Assembly (NCBI GenBank): GCA_022702125.1
Contig: JAKOND010000027.1
Location: 1 to 55,438 of the forward strand
DNA: 55,438 nt
From: Burkholderiaceae bacterium
Lineage (GTDB): Bacteria; Pseudomonadota; Gammaproteobacteria; Burkholderiales; Burkholderiaceae_C
Direction of reading: 5' to 3'
How positions within the stretch are numbered: the first letter of the stretch is position 1; every line of letters begins with the position of its first letter. The translations under genes and the position numbers were made by a program. Positions 34,715 through 44,074 of the stretch are shown here, piece by piece. Under the pieces are notes generated by a model. It was not told the DNA's origin and made no database searches. It saw only the letters and a program-made list of their open reading frames with translations.

Positions 34715-34798
34715 GGTGCGGGTTTCCTCGTGTCGGCCGGTGCCGGTGGCGCGTCCGGGAAGACGCGCATGCCCGGACTCTACGCAGTCGCGCGGCGA

Positions 34799-34811
34799 TT
34801 GATCTAATCAA
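34799..34811. promoter_or_regulatory. Palindrome between Bug/sulfatase genes and MarR gene, probable MarR operator
   Basis: TTGAT, three bases, ATCAA: a perfect dyad in the 125-base divergent region, 28 bases before the MarR start and 85 bases before the Bug start. MarR-type operators are commonly palindromes of this size and sit between the regulator and its divergent target. Confidence 0.55.
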
Positions 34812-34839
34812 CCATCCACCGCACAAACCCGCCCCCGCC

Positions 34840-35391
34840 ATGCCCGCACCCGTCCCGCCCGCCGCGAACGCCTCCGGAACCCCGTCCGGCGCCGTCCGCT
34901 GGCGCCAGCCCCGCCGGCTCGACGACCTGCTGCTCTACCGCCTCGCCCGGCTGCACGCGGTGGCCGGCAGCATGGTGGTGCGGCTGTGCGAGGGCGGCCA
35001 CGGCATCACCCGGCGCGAGTGGCGGCTGGTGGCGCTGCTGGCCGAGGCGGGCGAGCTGCCGTCCTCGGAACTGGCCGACCGGGTGCGGCTGGACCGGGCG
35101 CGCACCTCGCGCGCGGTGACGTCGCTGGTGGACAAGCGCCTGCTGGCGCGCATCCCCGGCGCCGCCGACCGGCGCTACGCGACGCTGCGGCTGACCGAGG
35201 CGGGCCGCGCGCTGCACGCGGCGCTGCTGCCGCAGGTGGCCGCCATCAACCGCGACCTGGCGGCGGCGCTGACCGACGACGAGGCGCAGGTGCTGGACCG
35301 CGCGCTGGCCCGGCTCGAAGAGCGCGCCCGTGCCCTGTCGGAGGCGGCGAGCCTGCCGCCGGCCGGAAGAGGCCGCAAGTCGCCGGGATAG
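34840..35391 (+). CDS. MarR-family transcriptional regulator
   Basis: A 183-residue winged-helix regulator. The family core is visible: LDDLLLYRLARLHAVAG (dimer helix), GITRREWRLVALLAEAGELPSSELADRV (helix-turn-helix), LDRARTSRAVTSLVDKRLLAR and the wing PGAADRRYATLRLTEAG. N- and C-terminal ends are Pro/Ala-rich extensions. It is divergent from the Bug-sulfatase pair and probably represses it until a ligand, perhaps the pathway substrate, binds (inference from layout). Confidence 0.93.
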   Translation: MPAPVPPAANASGTPSGAVRWRQPRRLDDLLLYRLARLHAVAGSMVVRLCEGGHGITRREWRLVALLAEAGELPSSELADRVRLDRARTSRAVTSLVDKRLLARIPGAADRRYATLRLTEAGRALHAALLPQVAAINRDLAAALTDDEAQVLDRALARLEERARALSEAASLPPAGRGRKSPG

Positions 35392-35427
35392 CGCAGAAGC
35401 AGGGGGCCCGGCCGCCGCCGCGCAGCG

Positions 35428-36195
35428 TCAGGGCAGCTCGACCGCGCGCATGCGCGACGCGATGGTCGCGCCGCGGCTGGCCAGGTAGGGCGAGCGCGGC
35501 AGCTGCTCGAAGTACTTCGGGCGCGGCAGCATCACCGCCAGGCGGGCCGCCTCGGCGGGCGCCAGCCGGTCGGCGGACTTGCCGTAGTAGCGCTGGGCGG
35601 CCGCCTCGGCGCCGAAGACGCCGTCGCCCCATTCCACGCTGTTGAGGTAGATCTCCAGGATGCGCTCCTTGGACAGCAGCGCCTCCAGCGCCAGCGCCAG
35701 CAGCAGCTCCTGGCCCTTGCGCAGCAGCGTCCGCTCGCCGGAGAGGAACAGGTTCTTCGCCAGCTGCTGGGTGATGGTCGAGCCGCCGACGATGCGCGGC
35801 GCCGGGGCCGTCGCGCCGGCGGCCTGCGCCGCGCGGGCGCGGGACGGCCGGCGGGCGATGCGTTCGGCCAGGTCGGCGGCGCGCGCCTCGGCCCGGGCGT
35901 TGCGCGCGCGGGCCTGGTCGATGGCGTCCCAGTCGACGCCGCCGTGGCGCACGAAGTCGGCATCCTCGGACGCGACCACCGCGCGCTTCAGGTGCTCGGA
36001 GATGCGGTCGTAGGGCACCCACTGCTGGCGCCAGCCCGCCAGGCCGCCCGCGCTGCGCAGCAGGTCGGAGCGCTGGAAGGTGGTGGACTGCGGATCGACC
36101 GCCGCCATCAGCGCGATGCGGCCGACGAACCAGAGCTGCAGCGCCAGCCCCGCGACCAGCAGCAGCGCCAGGAAGCGCAGCGCCGGCCGGATCAC
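35428..36195 (-). CDS. mtgA: Monofunctional biosynthetic peptidoglycan transglycosylase
   Basis: A 255-residue GT51 enzyme that polymerises lipid II glycan strands at the outer face of the cytoplasmic membrane. One N-terminal helix anchors it ([19 protein letters not shown]). The catalytic Glu77 is in [23 protein letters not shown] is at 137-148 and [17 protein letters not shown] further on. An Ala/Arg-rich segment of about 35 residues (roughly 100-135) between the first two motifs is longer than usual. It lies 42 bases after aroE in the same direction, a gene order common in Comamonadaceae. Confidence 0.95.
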   Translation of the reverse strand: MIRPALRFLALLLVAGLALQLWFVGRIALMAAVDPQSTTFQRSDLLRSAGGLAGWRQQWVPYDRISEHLKRAVVASEDADFVRHGGVDWDAIDQARARNARAEARAADLAERIARRPSRARAAQAAGATAPAPRIVGGSTITQQLAKNLFLSGERTLLRKGQELLLALALEALLSKERILEIYLNSVEWGDGVFGAEAAAQRYYGKSADRLAPAEAARLAVMLPRPKYFEQLPRSPYLASRGATIASRMRAVELP

Positions 36196-36237
36196 GGCCG
36201 CCGCCCCGGCGGCGCCGGCCGGGCGCGCCGGGCGGGC

Positions 36238-37107
36238 TCAGGCCGCATCGACGATCGCGCGCAGTTCCGCCAGCAGCGCCCGGCCGTCGGGCCGCACGCC
36301 GCGCCAGAAGGCAAAGGACTCGACCGCCTGCCCGACCAGCATGCCCAGGCCGTCGCGCGGCACCGCGCCGTGTTCGGCGGCCCACGCGAGGAAGGGGCGG
36401 GCCGCCGGGCCGTAGACCATGTCGAGCGCCAGCGCGCCGGGCCGCAGCACCCGCGGCGACACCGGCACCGGGGCGCCGCCCAGGCTGCTGGCGCTGGCGT
36501 TGACCAGCACGTCGAAGGTGTGGGCGCCGGCTTCCAGCGCGTCCAGCGGCAGGGCCGCCAAGTCCGCGCCGTGGCGGCGGGCCAGCGGCGCGTGCAGCGC
36601 GACCAGCGCCTCGGCCCGCGCGGCGGTGCGGTTGGCGACGACGAGGCGTTCGGGCCCCGCCTCCAGCAGCGGGCCGAGCGCGCCGGCCGCGGCGCCGCCG
36701 GCGCCCAGCAGCAGCACCCGGCGGCCGGCCAGCGGCACGCCGGCGTTGGCGGTGATGTCGTCCACCAGGCCGATGCCGTCGGTGTTGTCGGCATGCGCGC
36801 TGCCGTCGTCATCGAAGCGCACGGTGTTGGCCGCGCCGGCCAGCCGCACCCGCTCGGTCTGGTGGTCGGTCAGCGCGGGCACTTCGAACTTGAAGGGCGA
36901 GGTGATGTTGCCGCCGCGCCCGCCCCGGGCGCGGAAGGCCGCCAGCGTGGCGGGGAAGCCGTCGAGCGGCGCCTCGATGCGGTCGTAGTGCAGCCGCTGG
37001 CCGGTCTGTTCGGCGAAGCGCGACTGGATCCAGGGCGACCGGCTGTGGGCGACGGGGTGGCCGAAGATGCAGTAGGTGTCGATGGCGTAGGGCGTGGTGT
37101 CGGGCAT
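36238..37107 (-). CDS. aroE: Shikimate dehydrogenase
   Basis: A 289-residue NADP-dependent enzyme that reduces 3-dehydroshikimate in aromatic amino acid synthesis. Visible: FGHPVAHSRSP (shikimate site), NITSPFK with the catalytic Lys73, NTDGIG with Asp110, the nucleotide motif LLGAGGAA (134-141), ANRTAAR (NADP phosphate) and GMLVGQAVESF. The start MPDTTPYAID at ATG 37107 is normal. It lies between the TonB-like gene and mtgA on one strand. Confidence 0.97.
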   Translation of the reverse strand: MPDTTPYAIDTYCIFGHPVAHSRSPWIQSRFAEQTGQRLHYDRIEAPLDGFPATLAAFRARGGRGGNITSPFKFEVPALTDHQTERVRLAGAANTVRFDDDGSAHADNTDGIGLVDDITANAGVPLAGRRVLLLGAGGAAAGALGPLLEAGPERLVVANRTAARAEALVALHAPLARRHGADLAALPLDALEAGAHTFDVLVNASASSLGGAPVPVSPRVLRPGALALDMVYGPAARPFLAWAAEHGAVPRDGLGMLVGQAVESFAFWRGVRPDGRALLAELRAIVDAA

Positions 37108-37192
37108 GGCGTGCGGAGGATGGGAGGACGCGACGGGACGGGGGGCGGAGAAAGGGGGGCGGGTGGGGACCGGCGGGCTGTCGGCGGGCCGC

Positions 37193-38059
37193 TCAGCGCA
37201 CGTTGGTCTCCAGCGTGGCATCGCGGGTGAACTTGAAGCGCGCGACCATGGCCAGCTGGTCCACCTTCTCCCGCAGCGCGGCGTCGAAGCCGCCGAAGGG
37301 GCCGGCCCGCGCGACGATGGCGCGCGCCTGGCGGTCGAGCATCGGATTGCCGGAGCCCTGCACCACCTCGGTTTCCAGCAGCCGGCCGTTGCGGTCCACG
37401 GTGATGACCATGGTCAGGTCGCCGTAGAGCTTCTGGCCGCGGTGCTCGGGGAACTCGGCGGTGCCGCGCTCCTCGATGCGGCGGCGCAGCACGTCGTAGT
37501 AGTTGGCGTACACCACCTCGCGGGTGGACGGGCTGACATAGCGCTTGCGCGGGCGGGCGTTCTCCTCGTTGACCCGGCGCTCGATCTCGGCGAGCAGGCG
37601 CAGCAGCTGGCGGCGCTTCTCTTCCTCGGCGGCTTCCTCGCCGCTGTCGGCCGGGCGGCGCGGGTCGGGCACCGGCAGCTGGGCGACCTGCTGGCGGATC
37701 TGGGCCAGCAGCTGGGTCTGCTGCTGCTGCAGCGCGTCGTTGCGGCGCTGGGCCTCCTCGAAGCTCTCGCCGATCGCGACCTCCGGGGCGTACGGCAGCG
37801 GCGTGGTGGCGCGGCCGCGCTCGGCCTCGCCGCCGCCGGCGAGCGTGGCCTGCGCCACGGCCTGGGCGCGCTCGGGCCGGGGCTCGGAGGACCGGGCGTT
37901 GACCAGGATCACCTGCAGCGGCGTGTCGGTCAGCATGCGCGGGAGCATGTCGGGCGGCGCGAAGCGCACCGCCAGCAGCGCCGCATGCGCGACGACCGAG
38001 ACAACCAGCATCTTCTGCAGCATGCTGAGCGGGGGACGGGTACGGCGCAGCGGGTTCAC
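37193..38059 (-). CDS. TonB-family energy transducer-like protein
   Basis: A 288-residue protein with one N-terminal membrane helix (MLVVSVVAHAALLAVRF, about 16-32), a charged coiled-coil-like middle with Gln/Glu/Arg-rich stretches (QRRNDALQQQQTQLLAQIRQQ), and a C-terminal TonB-like domain (RYVSPSTREVVYANYYDVLRRRI, GDLTMVITVDRNGRLLETEVVQGSG, ARAIVARAGPFGGF). It spans the periplasm and may energise outer membrane receptors, but no ExbB/ExbD genes are adjacent and the Pro-rich spacer is short, so TonB function is not certain. It lies in the aroE block. Confidence 0.88.
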   Translation of the reverse strand: MNPLRRTRPPLSMLQKMLVVSVVAHAALLAVRFAPPDMLPRMLTDTPLQVILVNARSSEPRPERAQAVAQATLAGGGEAERGRATTPLPYAPEVAIGESFEEAQRRNDALQQQQTQLLAQIRQQVAQLPVPDPRRPADSGEEAAEEEKRRQLLRLLAEIERRVNEENARPRKRYVSPSTREVVYANYYDVLRRRIEERGTAEFPEHRGQKLYGDLTMVITVDRNGRLLETEVVQGSGNPMLDRQARAIVARAGPFGGFDAALREKVDQLAMVARFKFTRDATLETNVR

Positions 38060-38135
38060 GGCGGTCCAGCAGTGAGGGTCGGGTGGCGTTCCGGGGCGGA
38101 GACGGAGGCGAAGGCGGCGGTCGGGCGGCGGACGG

Positions 38136-40259
38136 TCAGGCCACCGGCGCGGGAGCGGACGGGGCCGCCGGGGCCGCGTCGGCGTCGGCGTCGGCGTCCT
38201 GCAGGTCGACCGCGATGGCGATCGGGCCGGCGACGGTTTCCTCCTCGTCCTCGTCCTGCGCGGCGGCGTCCCCGTCCGCCGCGCCCGGCGCCGCCGCCGT
38301 GTCCGCGTCCAGGCGCTCGACGACGGTGCCGCCGAGGTCGAGGGCGATGTCGTCGATCTCGCCGAGCTTCACCCGCACCCGGGCGCCGCGCGGCAGGCCC
38401 TGGGCGCCCAGCACCGCCAGCACCAGCGGCACGCCGTCGGCGCGCACCAGCACCGCGCCGCCGGGCAGGCCGTCCTTGACGATGGCGCAGTCGAGCGTGT
38501 CGATGCCTTCCTGGCGCAGGTACTGCAGCGTCCAGAAGCGTTCCATGCCGCCCTGGTAGCCGTTGTAGGCGCTGTAGGCGGCGTCGAAGCTGGAGATGAT
38601 CGAGAACAGCTCCGCGTCCTTGGGCTTGAACGGCGCGGCCAGCGCGGCGGTCTGGCCGTGGCGGGCCGCGGCGATGATCTGCCACTGGTTGACCAGGTCC
38701 ACGTAGCGGCGCAGCGGCGAGGTGCTCCAGGCGTAGCTCGGCACGCCGATGCCCGCGTGCGGCAGCGCCTTGGTGCCCATGCGCACCTTCACGCCCGGCA
38801 GCAGGCTGGCCTGGCTGCGGTAGACGCCCGGGATGCCGAGCGTGCCCAGCCAGCTGCCCCAGGTGCTGTTGGCCAGGATCATCGCCTCGGCCACGATCAG
38901 GTCCAGCGGCGCGCCCCGGCGGCGGGTGGTGATCCGGACCGTCTCGGCGCCAGTCGGTTCCTCGCCGTCGTTGCCGACCAGGCGGAAGTTGTAGTCGGGC
39001 CGGCTGAAGTTCTCGGGCTTGCCGCGCACCACCTCGCGCTTGGCCTTCAGGTCGCGGGCCAGGCGGTGCAGGAACGAGAGCTGCTCGTGCAGGTTCGACG
39101 GCGACGCGATCCCGATGGCGTGCAGGCCGCCGGAGTCCGGCGCGGCCAGCCATTCCTCGGTGACCAGGCGGTCGAGCTGGTCGTGGCGCAGGTTGGCGAC
39201 CACCGGCACCCGCTCCAGCTTCGTCTCGGTCGCGCGGATCTCCAGCGTGGCTTCGTCGATGGTGGCGTAGAGCGAGACGGCCGGCCGCGCCTGGCCCGCG
39301 CCCAGCGTGTAGCGCTGCACCACCTCGTCGGGCAGCATGGTGATCTTGTGGCCCGGCATGTAGACCGTGGACATCCGCTGGCGCGCCACCTGGTCGATGG
39401 CGTCGGAAGGCTTGAAGGCCAGCCCCGGCGCGGCGATGTGCACGCCCAGCACCACGGTGCCGGTGCCCAGGCCGCGCACCGAGAGCGCGTCGTCGATCTC
39501 GGTGGTCTGGGAGTCGTCGATGGAGTAGGCCTCGACGCCCTCGGCCAGCGGCAGCGCGTCGGCGATCTCGGGCGCCACCAGCGGCGGGAAGCCGGTGCCC
39601 TTGGGGAAGTTGTCGAACAGGAAGCGCTTCCAGTGGAACTGGTAGGCCGAGTCGATGGCGCCGGCCTTGCGCAGCAGCTCCAGCGGCGCGGTCTGGGTGG
39701 CGCGCGAGGCCTCGACCACCGCCTTGTACTCGGGCGCGTTCTTGTCGGGGCGGAACAGGATCTTGTAGAGCTGCTCGCGGATCGGCTGCGGGCATTCGCC
39801 CCGGCCCAGCGCCTCGGCCCAGTCGGCGATCTGGCGCAGCTGGGCCTGCTTCTTCTCGATGGCGACCAGCGCCTGCTGCAGGATCTCGGGCGCGGCCTTC
39901 TTGAAGCGGCCCTTGCCGGCGCGGCGGAAGTAGTGCGGCGCCTCGTAGACGCGCAGCAGCATCGCCGCCTGCTCGACGAGCGTGGCCTGCGCGCTGAAGT
40001 AGTCGCGCGCCAGCTCGGCGAAGCCGAACTCCTCCTCGGGCGCGAACTCCCAGGCCAGCTCCAGCTCGATGGTGGCGGCCAGCGCCTGCGCCTCGGCCAG
40101 CAGCGCGGCCGGCGCGGGCTTCTCGAACTTCAGCAGGATGTGGGCGGACTTGACCTTGACCCGCTTGCCGGACTCCAGCTCGACCTGGGCGGAGGCCTCG
40201 GCCTCCGACAGGATGCGTCCGGCCTGGAATTTGCCGGCTTCTTCAAACAGTGCGTACAT
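38136..40259 (-). CDS. RNB-domain (RNase II/R-like) exoribonuclease
   Basis: A 707-residue 3'-5' exoribonuclease. The catalytic acidic cluster is seen in YSIDDSQTTEIDDALS (245-260, Asp248, Asp256, Asp257), with the conserved downstream STSPLRRYVDLVNQWQI. The N-terminal third lacks clear cold-shock domains. The C-terminus is a very acidic, Ala-rich tail (DEDEEET and DADADAD stretches) of about 60 residues, which is low-complexity and may be disordered. It is the first gene of the block running to tonB-like, aroE and mtgA. I chose the start MYALFEEAGKF at 40259. Confidence 0.93.
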   Translation of the reverse strand: MYALFEEAGKFQAGRILSEAEASAQVELESGKRVKVKSAHILLKFEKPAPAALLAEAQALAATIELELAWEFAPEEEFGFAELARDYFSAQATLVEQAAMLLRVYEAPHYFRRAGKGRFKKAAPEILQQALVAIEKKQAQLRQIADWAEALGRGECPQPIREQLYKILFRPDKNAPEYKAVVEASRATQTAPLELLRKAGAIDSAYQFHWKRFLFDNFPKGTGFPPLVAPEIADALPLAEGVEAYSIDDSQTTEIDDALSVRGLGTGTVVLGVHIAAPGLAFKPSDAIDQVARQRMSTVYMPGHKITMLPDEVVQRYTLGAGQARPAVSLYATIDEATLEIRATETKLERVPVVANLRHDQLDRLVTEEWLAAPDSGGLHAIGIASPSNLHEQLSFLHRLARDLKAKREVVRGKPENFSRPDYNFRLVGNDGEEPTGAETVRITTRRRGAPLDLIVAEAMILANSTWGSWLGTLGIPGVYRSQASLLPGVKVRMGTKALPHAGIGVPSYAWSTSPLRRYVDLVNQWQIIAAARHGQTAALAAPFKPKDAELFSIISSFDAAYSAYNGYQGGMERFWTLQYLRQEGIDTLDCAIVKDGLPGGAVLVRADGVPLVLAVLGAQGLPRGARVRVKLGEIDDIALDLGGTVVERLDADTAAAPGAADGDAAAQDEDEEETVAGPIAIAVDLQDADADADAAPAAPSAPAPVA

Positions 40260-40312
40260 GGGGCCGATTGTCTCGCACTGGCGGCGCCCGCCGCCGGGAC
40301 GGCGGCACTCCC

Positions 40313-40933
40313 TCAGTCCGCCAGGTCCAGGAAATCCAATACCGCCGCCAGGTGGTCGGTGTCGAAGGCCGACAGCGCATGGTCGCTGCCGGGCGCGCCG
40401 GCCGGCACCAGGCGCTGGCGGGCGCCGGCGTAGCGGGCGCGCATCTCGCGGGCGTCGAGCACCTCGTCGCCCTCGGCGATCACCGCGAGCTGGCGCGCCG
40501 GATCGTCCCGCGGCGGCACCCGCAGCGCGCGCAGCTCGTCGATGAACGCCGGGTCGAAGAAGAAGGACTCCTCCGGCCGATGCCATTGCGTCTGGGGCTG
40601 GCCGATATAGCGCGCCAGGTCGCGCGCCGGGTCCACCGCCGGGTTCAGCAGCACCGCTTTCGGGCATCCGGCCGGCCCCGACCGCCGGGCCTGCACCCAG
40701 CTGGCGTAGTAGCCGCCGAGCGAGGAGCCGACCACCGCCATGCCGTCGGCCGGCCAGTCGCGGATGCCTTCGGCCACCCGCGCCATCGCCTCGCGCGGCG
40801 AGGGCGGCAGCTGCGGACACCACCAGACGACGCGCGGCGCGCCGGCCGCGACGGCTTCGGCCATGCGCAGCGCCTTGGCCGACTGCGGCGACGAACGGAA
40901 TCCGTGGAGGTAGAGCAGGTGGGTGGTCGGCAT
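40313..40933 (-). CDS. YqiA/YcfP-like alpha/beta hydrolase
   Basis: A 206-residue serine esterase. It begins with LLYLHGFRSSPQSAKA (oxyanion region HGF), has the nucleophile elbow VGSSLGGYYA, a late Asp in VIAEGDEVLD and a His in GSDHALSAFD, making a complete catalytic triad. Short length and motifs fit the YqiA family. The ATG at 40933 is directly before the homology. It is divergent from rodA and upstream of the RNB gene on the same strand by 53 bases. Confidence 0.9.
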   Translation of the reverse strand: MPTTHLLYLHGFRSSPQSAKALRMAEAVAAGAPRVVWWCPQLPPSPREAMARVAEGIRDWPADGMAVVGSSLGGYYASWVQARRSGPAGCPKAVLLNPAVDPARDLARYIGQPQTQWHRPEESFFFDPAFIDELRALRVPPRDDPARQLAVIAEGDEVLDAREMRARYAGARQRLVPAGAPGSDHALSAFDTDHLAAVLDFLDLAD

Positions 40934-41071
40934 GGGTCGGATCGGGTGGGGGCGGCGCCGGGGCATCGGAGCCGCGTGGCCGGATTCTTGCACTCCCGGC
41001 GCGGGGGCGGCCGGCGGGCCGCGCGGCGTCCGCCAGAGCCCCCACGCGGCGGCCGCGCCATGCCCGGCCCG

Positions 41072-41086
41072 GATAATCCGCGCCCT
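41072..41086 (+). promoter_or_regulatory. -10 element of rodA, suggesting a very short leader
   Basis: GATAAT (41072-41077) matches the -10 consensus in five of six positions and ends nine bases before the rodA ATG at 41087. No Shine-Dalgarno exists between them. A transcript from it would start about three bases before, or at, the ATG. Confidence 0.4.
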
Positions 41087-42247
41087 ATGTCCACGTCCGC
41101 CGCCTTCGACCGCCCTTCGCTGCCGCGCCGCATCCTGCCGCTGTTCCAGGGCTTCGACGGGCCGCTGGCCTTCGCGGTGTTCCTGCTGTGCTGCGCCGGC
41201 CTGCTCACGATGTACTCGTCGGGCTACGCCCACGGCACCCGCTTCTACGACCACGGCCGCAACATGATCCTGGCCGGCACCATCATGTTCGTGGTGGCGC
41301 AGGTGCCGCCGCAGCGGCTGATGCACCTGGCGCTGCCGATCTACACCGTCGGCGTGGCGCTGCTGATCGCGGTCGCGCTGTTCGGCATCACCAAGAAGGG
41401 CGCCAGGCGCTGGATCAACCTGGGCATCGTGATCCAGCCCAGCGAGATCCTCAAGATCGCGGTGCCGCTGATGCTGGCCTGGTGGTTCCAGCGGCGCGAG
41501 GGCCAGCTGCGGCCGCTGGATTTCGCGGTGGCGGGGCTGCTGCTGATGCTGCCGGTCGGGCTGATCATGAAGCAGCCCGACCTGGGCACCTCGCTGCTGG
41601 TGATGGCCGCCGGCCTGGCGGTGATCTTCTTCGCCGGGCTGTCGTGGAAGCTGGTGCTGCCGCCGGTGCTGCTGGCGGCGGTCGGCATCGGGCTGGTGGT
41701 CTGGTACGAGCCGCAGCTGTGCGCCGACGGCGTGCGCTGGGTGGTGATGCACGACTACCAGCAGCAGCGCATCTGCACCCTGCTGGACCCGGCGAAAGAC
41801 CCCCTGGGCCGGGGCTTCCACATCATCCAGGGGATGATCGCCATCGGCGCGGGCGGCGTCTGGGGCAAGGGCTTCATGGCCGGCACCCAGACGCACCTGG
41901 AATTCATCCCCGAGCGCACCACCGACTTCATCTTCGCCGCCTTCTCCGAGGAATTCGGGCTGCTGGGCAACGGGCTGCTGATCCTGGGCTTCATCTTCCT
42001 GGTGCTGCGCGGGCTCTACATCGCGATGGAGGCGCCGACGCTGTTCGCGCGGCTGCTGGCCGGCTCGATGACCACCATCTTCTTCACCTACGCCTTCGTC
42101 AACATGGGCATGGTCAGCGGCATCCTGCCGGTGGTGGGCGTGCCCTTGCCCTTCATCAGCTACGGCGGCACCGCGATGGTGACGCTGGGCATGGGGCTGG
42201 GCATCCTGATGTCGGTGTCCAAGGCGCGGCGCATGATCCAGACCTGA
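41087..42247 (+). CDS. rodA: Rod shape-determining SEDS glycosyltransferase RodA
   Basis: A 386-residue polytopic SEDS protein that polymerises peptidoglycan for cell elongation with a class B PBP. It has about ten helices and the motifs KGARRWINLGIVIQPSEILK, MKQPDLGTSLLV, GKGFMAGTQTHLEFIPERTTDFIFAAFSEEFG and GVPLPFISYGGTAM, all RodA/MrdB signatures. The usual partners mreBCD and mrdA are not adjacent within the window; rodA stands alone, divergent from the esterase. ATG at 41087 has no ribosome binding site but follows a good -10. Confidence 0.94.
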   Translation: MSTSAAFDRPSLPRRILPLFQGFDGPLAFAVFLLCCAGLLTMYSSGYAHGTRFYDHGRNMILAGTIMFVVAQVPPQRLMHLALPIYTVGVALLIAVALFGITKKGARRWINLGIVIQPSEILKIAVPLMLAWWFQRREGQLRPLDFAVAGLLLMLPVGLIMKQPDLGTSLLVMAAGLAVIFFAGLSWKLVLPPVLLAAVGIGLVVWYEPQLCADGVRWVVMHDYQQQRICTLLDPAKDPLGRGFHIIQGMIAIGAGGVWGKGFMAGTQTHLEFIPERTTDFIFAAFSEEFGLLGNGLLILGFIFLVLRGLYIAMEAPTLFARLLAGSMTTIFFTYAFVNMGMVSGILPVVGVPLPFISYGGTAMVTLGMGLGILMSVSKARRMIQT

Positions 42248-42396
42248 CGGCACGGGCCGGAGCCGGAGCGGCCTCCTGCGCAGGCAGGCCGCGCCAGGCA
42301 CGCGGAATTCACGAAAAAGACTTGTGGGCATTGCACGATGCGCCGCCTTCCGCGGCAGCGATCTCCGGCTGCCGCGCCCACATCAATCCTTTTCCG

Positions 42397-44040
42397 ATGA
42401 AATCCGTGTCTTCGCCTTTTCCCCGAACATTCCGCCGCGCACGCGCGCCGCTCTTCACCACGCTGACCTTCTGCTCCGTCGCCCTGCTGACCGGCTGCGG
42501 CGGCTCCGACGGCGGCGGCAACGCGCCCCAGCTCCAGGGCCGCTGGACCACCGGCGACCTGCACGTCCATACCGTGCAGTCCGACGACTCCCGCACCACC
42601 CAGACGCTGGACCTGGTGCTGGGCAAGGCGTTCAAGAGCTACGGCCTCGACTGGATGTCGGTCACCAACCACCTGCGCTCGTCCAAGTACGACAACGACG
42701 GCAACCTGCTCCCGGCCCCCACCGCCTTCGCCTACGGCATGGAGAAGTACGAGATCCCCCGCATCAAGGCCCTGCAGGCCCAGGGCACCTACGCCGACAA
42801 GCTGATCTTCTCGGCGTTCGAGTGGGACATGCCCACGCGCGACCACGTCGGCGTCGGCATCTTCGAGGGCGGCGCGAACCTGCAGGCCTCGTCCGGCGGC
42901 ACGAAGGAGTTCCAGTACCTGTTCACCACCGGCAGCGAATCGCTGTTCGACGCCGCCGATGTCGCGCGGTGGAAGGCCAAGTACCCGCAGCGCTACAACC
43001 AGACCGGCGACGACGCCCTCAAGGCCATCGCCTGGCTCAAGGACAACTATCCCGATTCCAGCTACGCGCTGATCAACCATCCCTCGCGCAACCCCGGCAA
43101 GTACACGGCCGGCGTGTTCCGCCAGATGCACGACCTGGCGCCGAACCAGGTGTTCGCCATCGAAGGCATGGTCGGCAACCAGCTCGAACCCGACCGCGGC
43201 GGCTACACCTCCGCCTACACCGACGCCAACCTGCCCAACCGCACCTACGGCGGCACCGACTACGTGGTGGCGCAGCTCGGCGGCGTGTGGGACGCCCTGC
43301 TGGGCGAGGGGCGCCGCATCTGGAACATCGCCAACTCGGATTCGCACTTCGCGATCGACGCCAACAACAACAGCAGCGGCTACTTCCCCGGCGAGTACGC
43401 CAAGAACTACGTCTGGCAGTCCAAGCCCGGCGGCGGCATCGCGGGGCTGGTGAACGACCTGCGGGCCGGCCGGTCCTTCGGCGTCTTCGGCGATCTCGTC
43501 AACGGCCTGGACTTCGACATCACCGGAACCAGCGGCCAGGCGGCGTACATGGGGCAGGAACTCAAGGCCCTGCCTTCCGAGACCGTGACGGTGCGCGTGC
43601 GCTTCAAGAGCCCGGCCGTCAACAACTACCAGCGCCCGGTCGAGAGCGGCAACCTGGGCAACATGATGCCGAAGGTCGACCACATCGACCTGATCGTCGG
43701 CGACGTCGGCGCCCGGGCCCAGCCCGGCACGGCCGCCTACCAGCAGTCGACCAACGCCAGCACGCGGGTGCTGCGCCGGTTCACGGCGGCGGACTGGACG
43801 CTGGACAAGGACGGCTACTACCGGATGGAATTCCCGCTCTCGGTGACGAAGAACCAGTATTTCCGCCTGCGGGGCACCAACCTGGGCGAGAACGTCGCCG
43901 GGCTGACGTCGCGGGGCGAACCGCTGCCCGACAAGGCGGTCACCACCGCCGACGCCGCCACGCGCCACGACCAGATCAACGACCGCAACTACGGCAGCCT
44001 CTGGTTCTATTCCAACCCGATCTTCGTGTCGCTGCGCTGA
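42397..44040 (+). CDS. PHP-domain lipoprotein, putative phosphoesterase
   Basis: A 547-residue exported protein with a lipobox LTGC (Cys34) after a basic N-terminus and a Gly/Ser linker. The PHP metal motifs are visible: GDLHVHT (54-60), TNHLRSS, a mid-domain FEWDMPTRDH, INHPSRNPG and NSDSHF near the end of the catalytic part. The remaining about 170 residues look beta-rich. PHP enzymes hydrolyse phosphoesters; the substrate and why it is displayed outside the cell are unknown. A GCGGCAGC/GCTGCCGC hairpin (42352-42375) precedes the gene, and a strong terminator follows. Confidence 0.82.
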   Translation: MKSVSSPFPRTFRRARAPLFTTLTFCSVALLTGCGGSDGGGNAPQLQGRWTTGDLHVHTVQSDDSRTTQTLDLVLGKAFKSYGLDWMSVTNHLRSSKYDNDGNLLPAPTAFAYGMEKYEIPRIKALQAQGTYADKLIFSAFEWDMPTRDHVGVGIFEGGANLQASSGGTKEFQYLFTTGSESLFDAADVARWKAKYPQRYNQTGDDALKAIAWLKDNYPDSSYALINHPSRNPGKYTAGVFRQMHDLAPNQVFAIEGMVGNQLEPDRGGYTSAYTDANLPNRTYGGTDYVVAQLGGVWDALLGEGRRIWNIANSDSHFAIDANNNSSGYFPGEYAKNYVWQSKPGGGIAGLVNDLRAGRSFGVFGDLVNGLDFDITGTSGQAAYMGQELKALPSETVTVRVRFKSPAVNNYQRPVESGNLGNMMPKVDHIDLIVGDVGARAQPGTAAYQQSTNASTRVLRRFTAADWTLDKDGYYRMEFPLSVTKNQYFRLRGTNLGENVAGLTSRGEPLPDKAVTTADAATRHDQINDRNYGSLWFYSNPIFVSLR

Positions 44041-44074
44041 GGCGGGCCGGCGTCCACGCCGGCGCGGATGCGAC

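Noticed and set aside
38160-38300. Tandem repeat array in the end of the RNB nuclease gene
   Set aside because: The Ala/Asp repeats are in-frame low complexity of an acidic tail, not a DNA repeat element.
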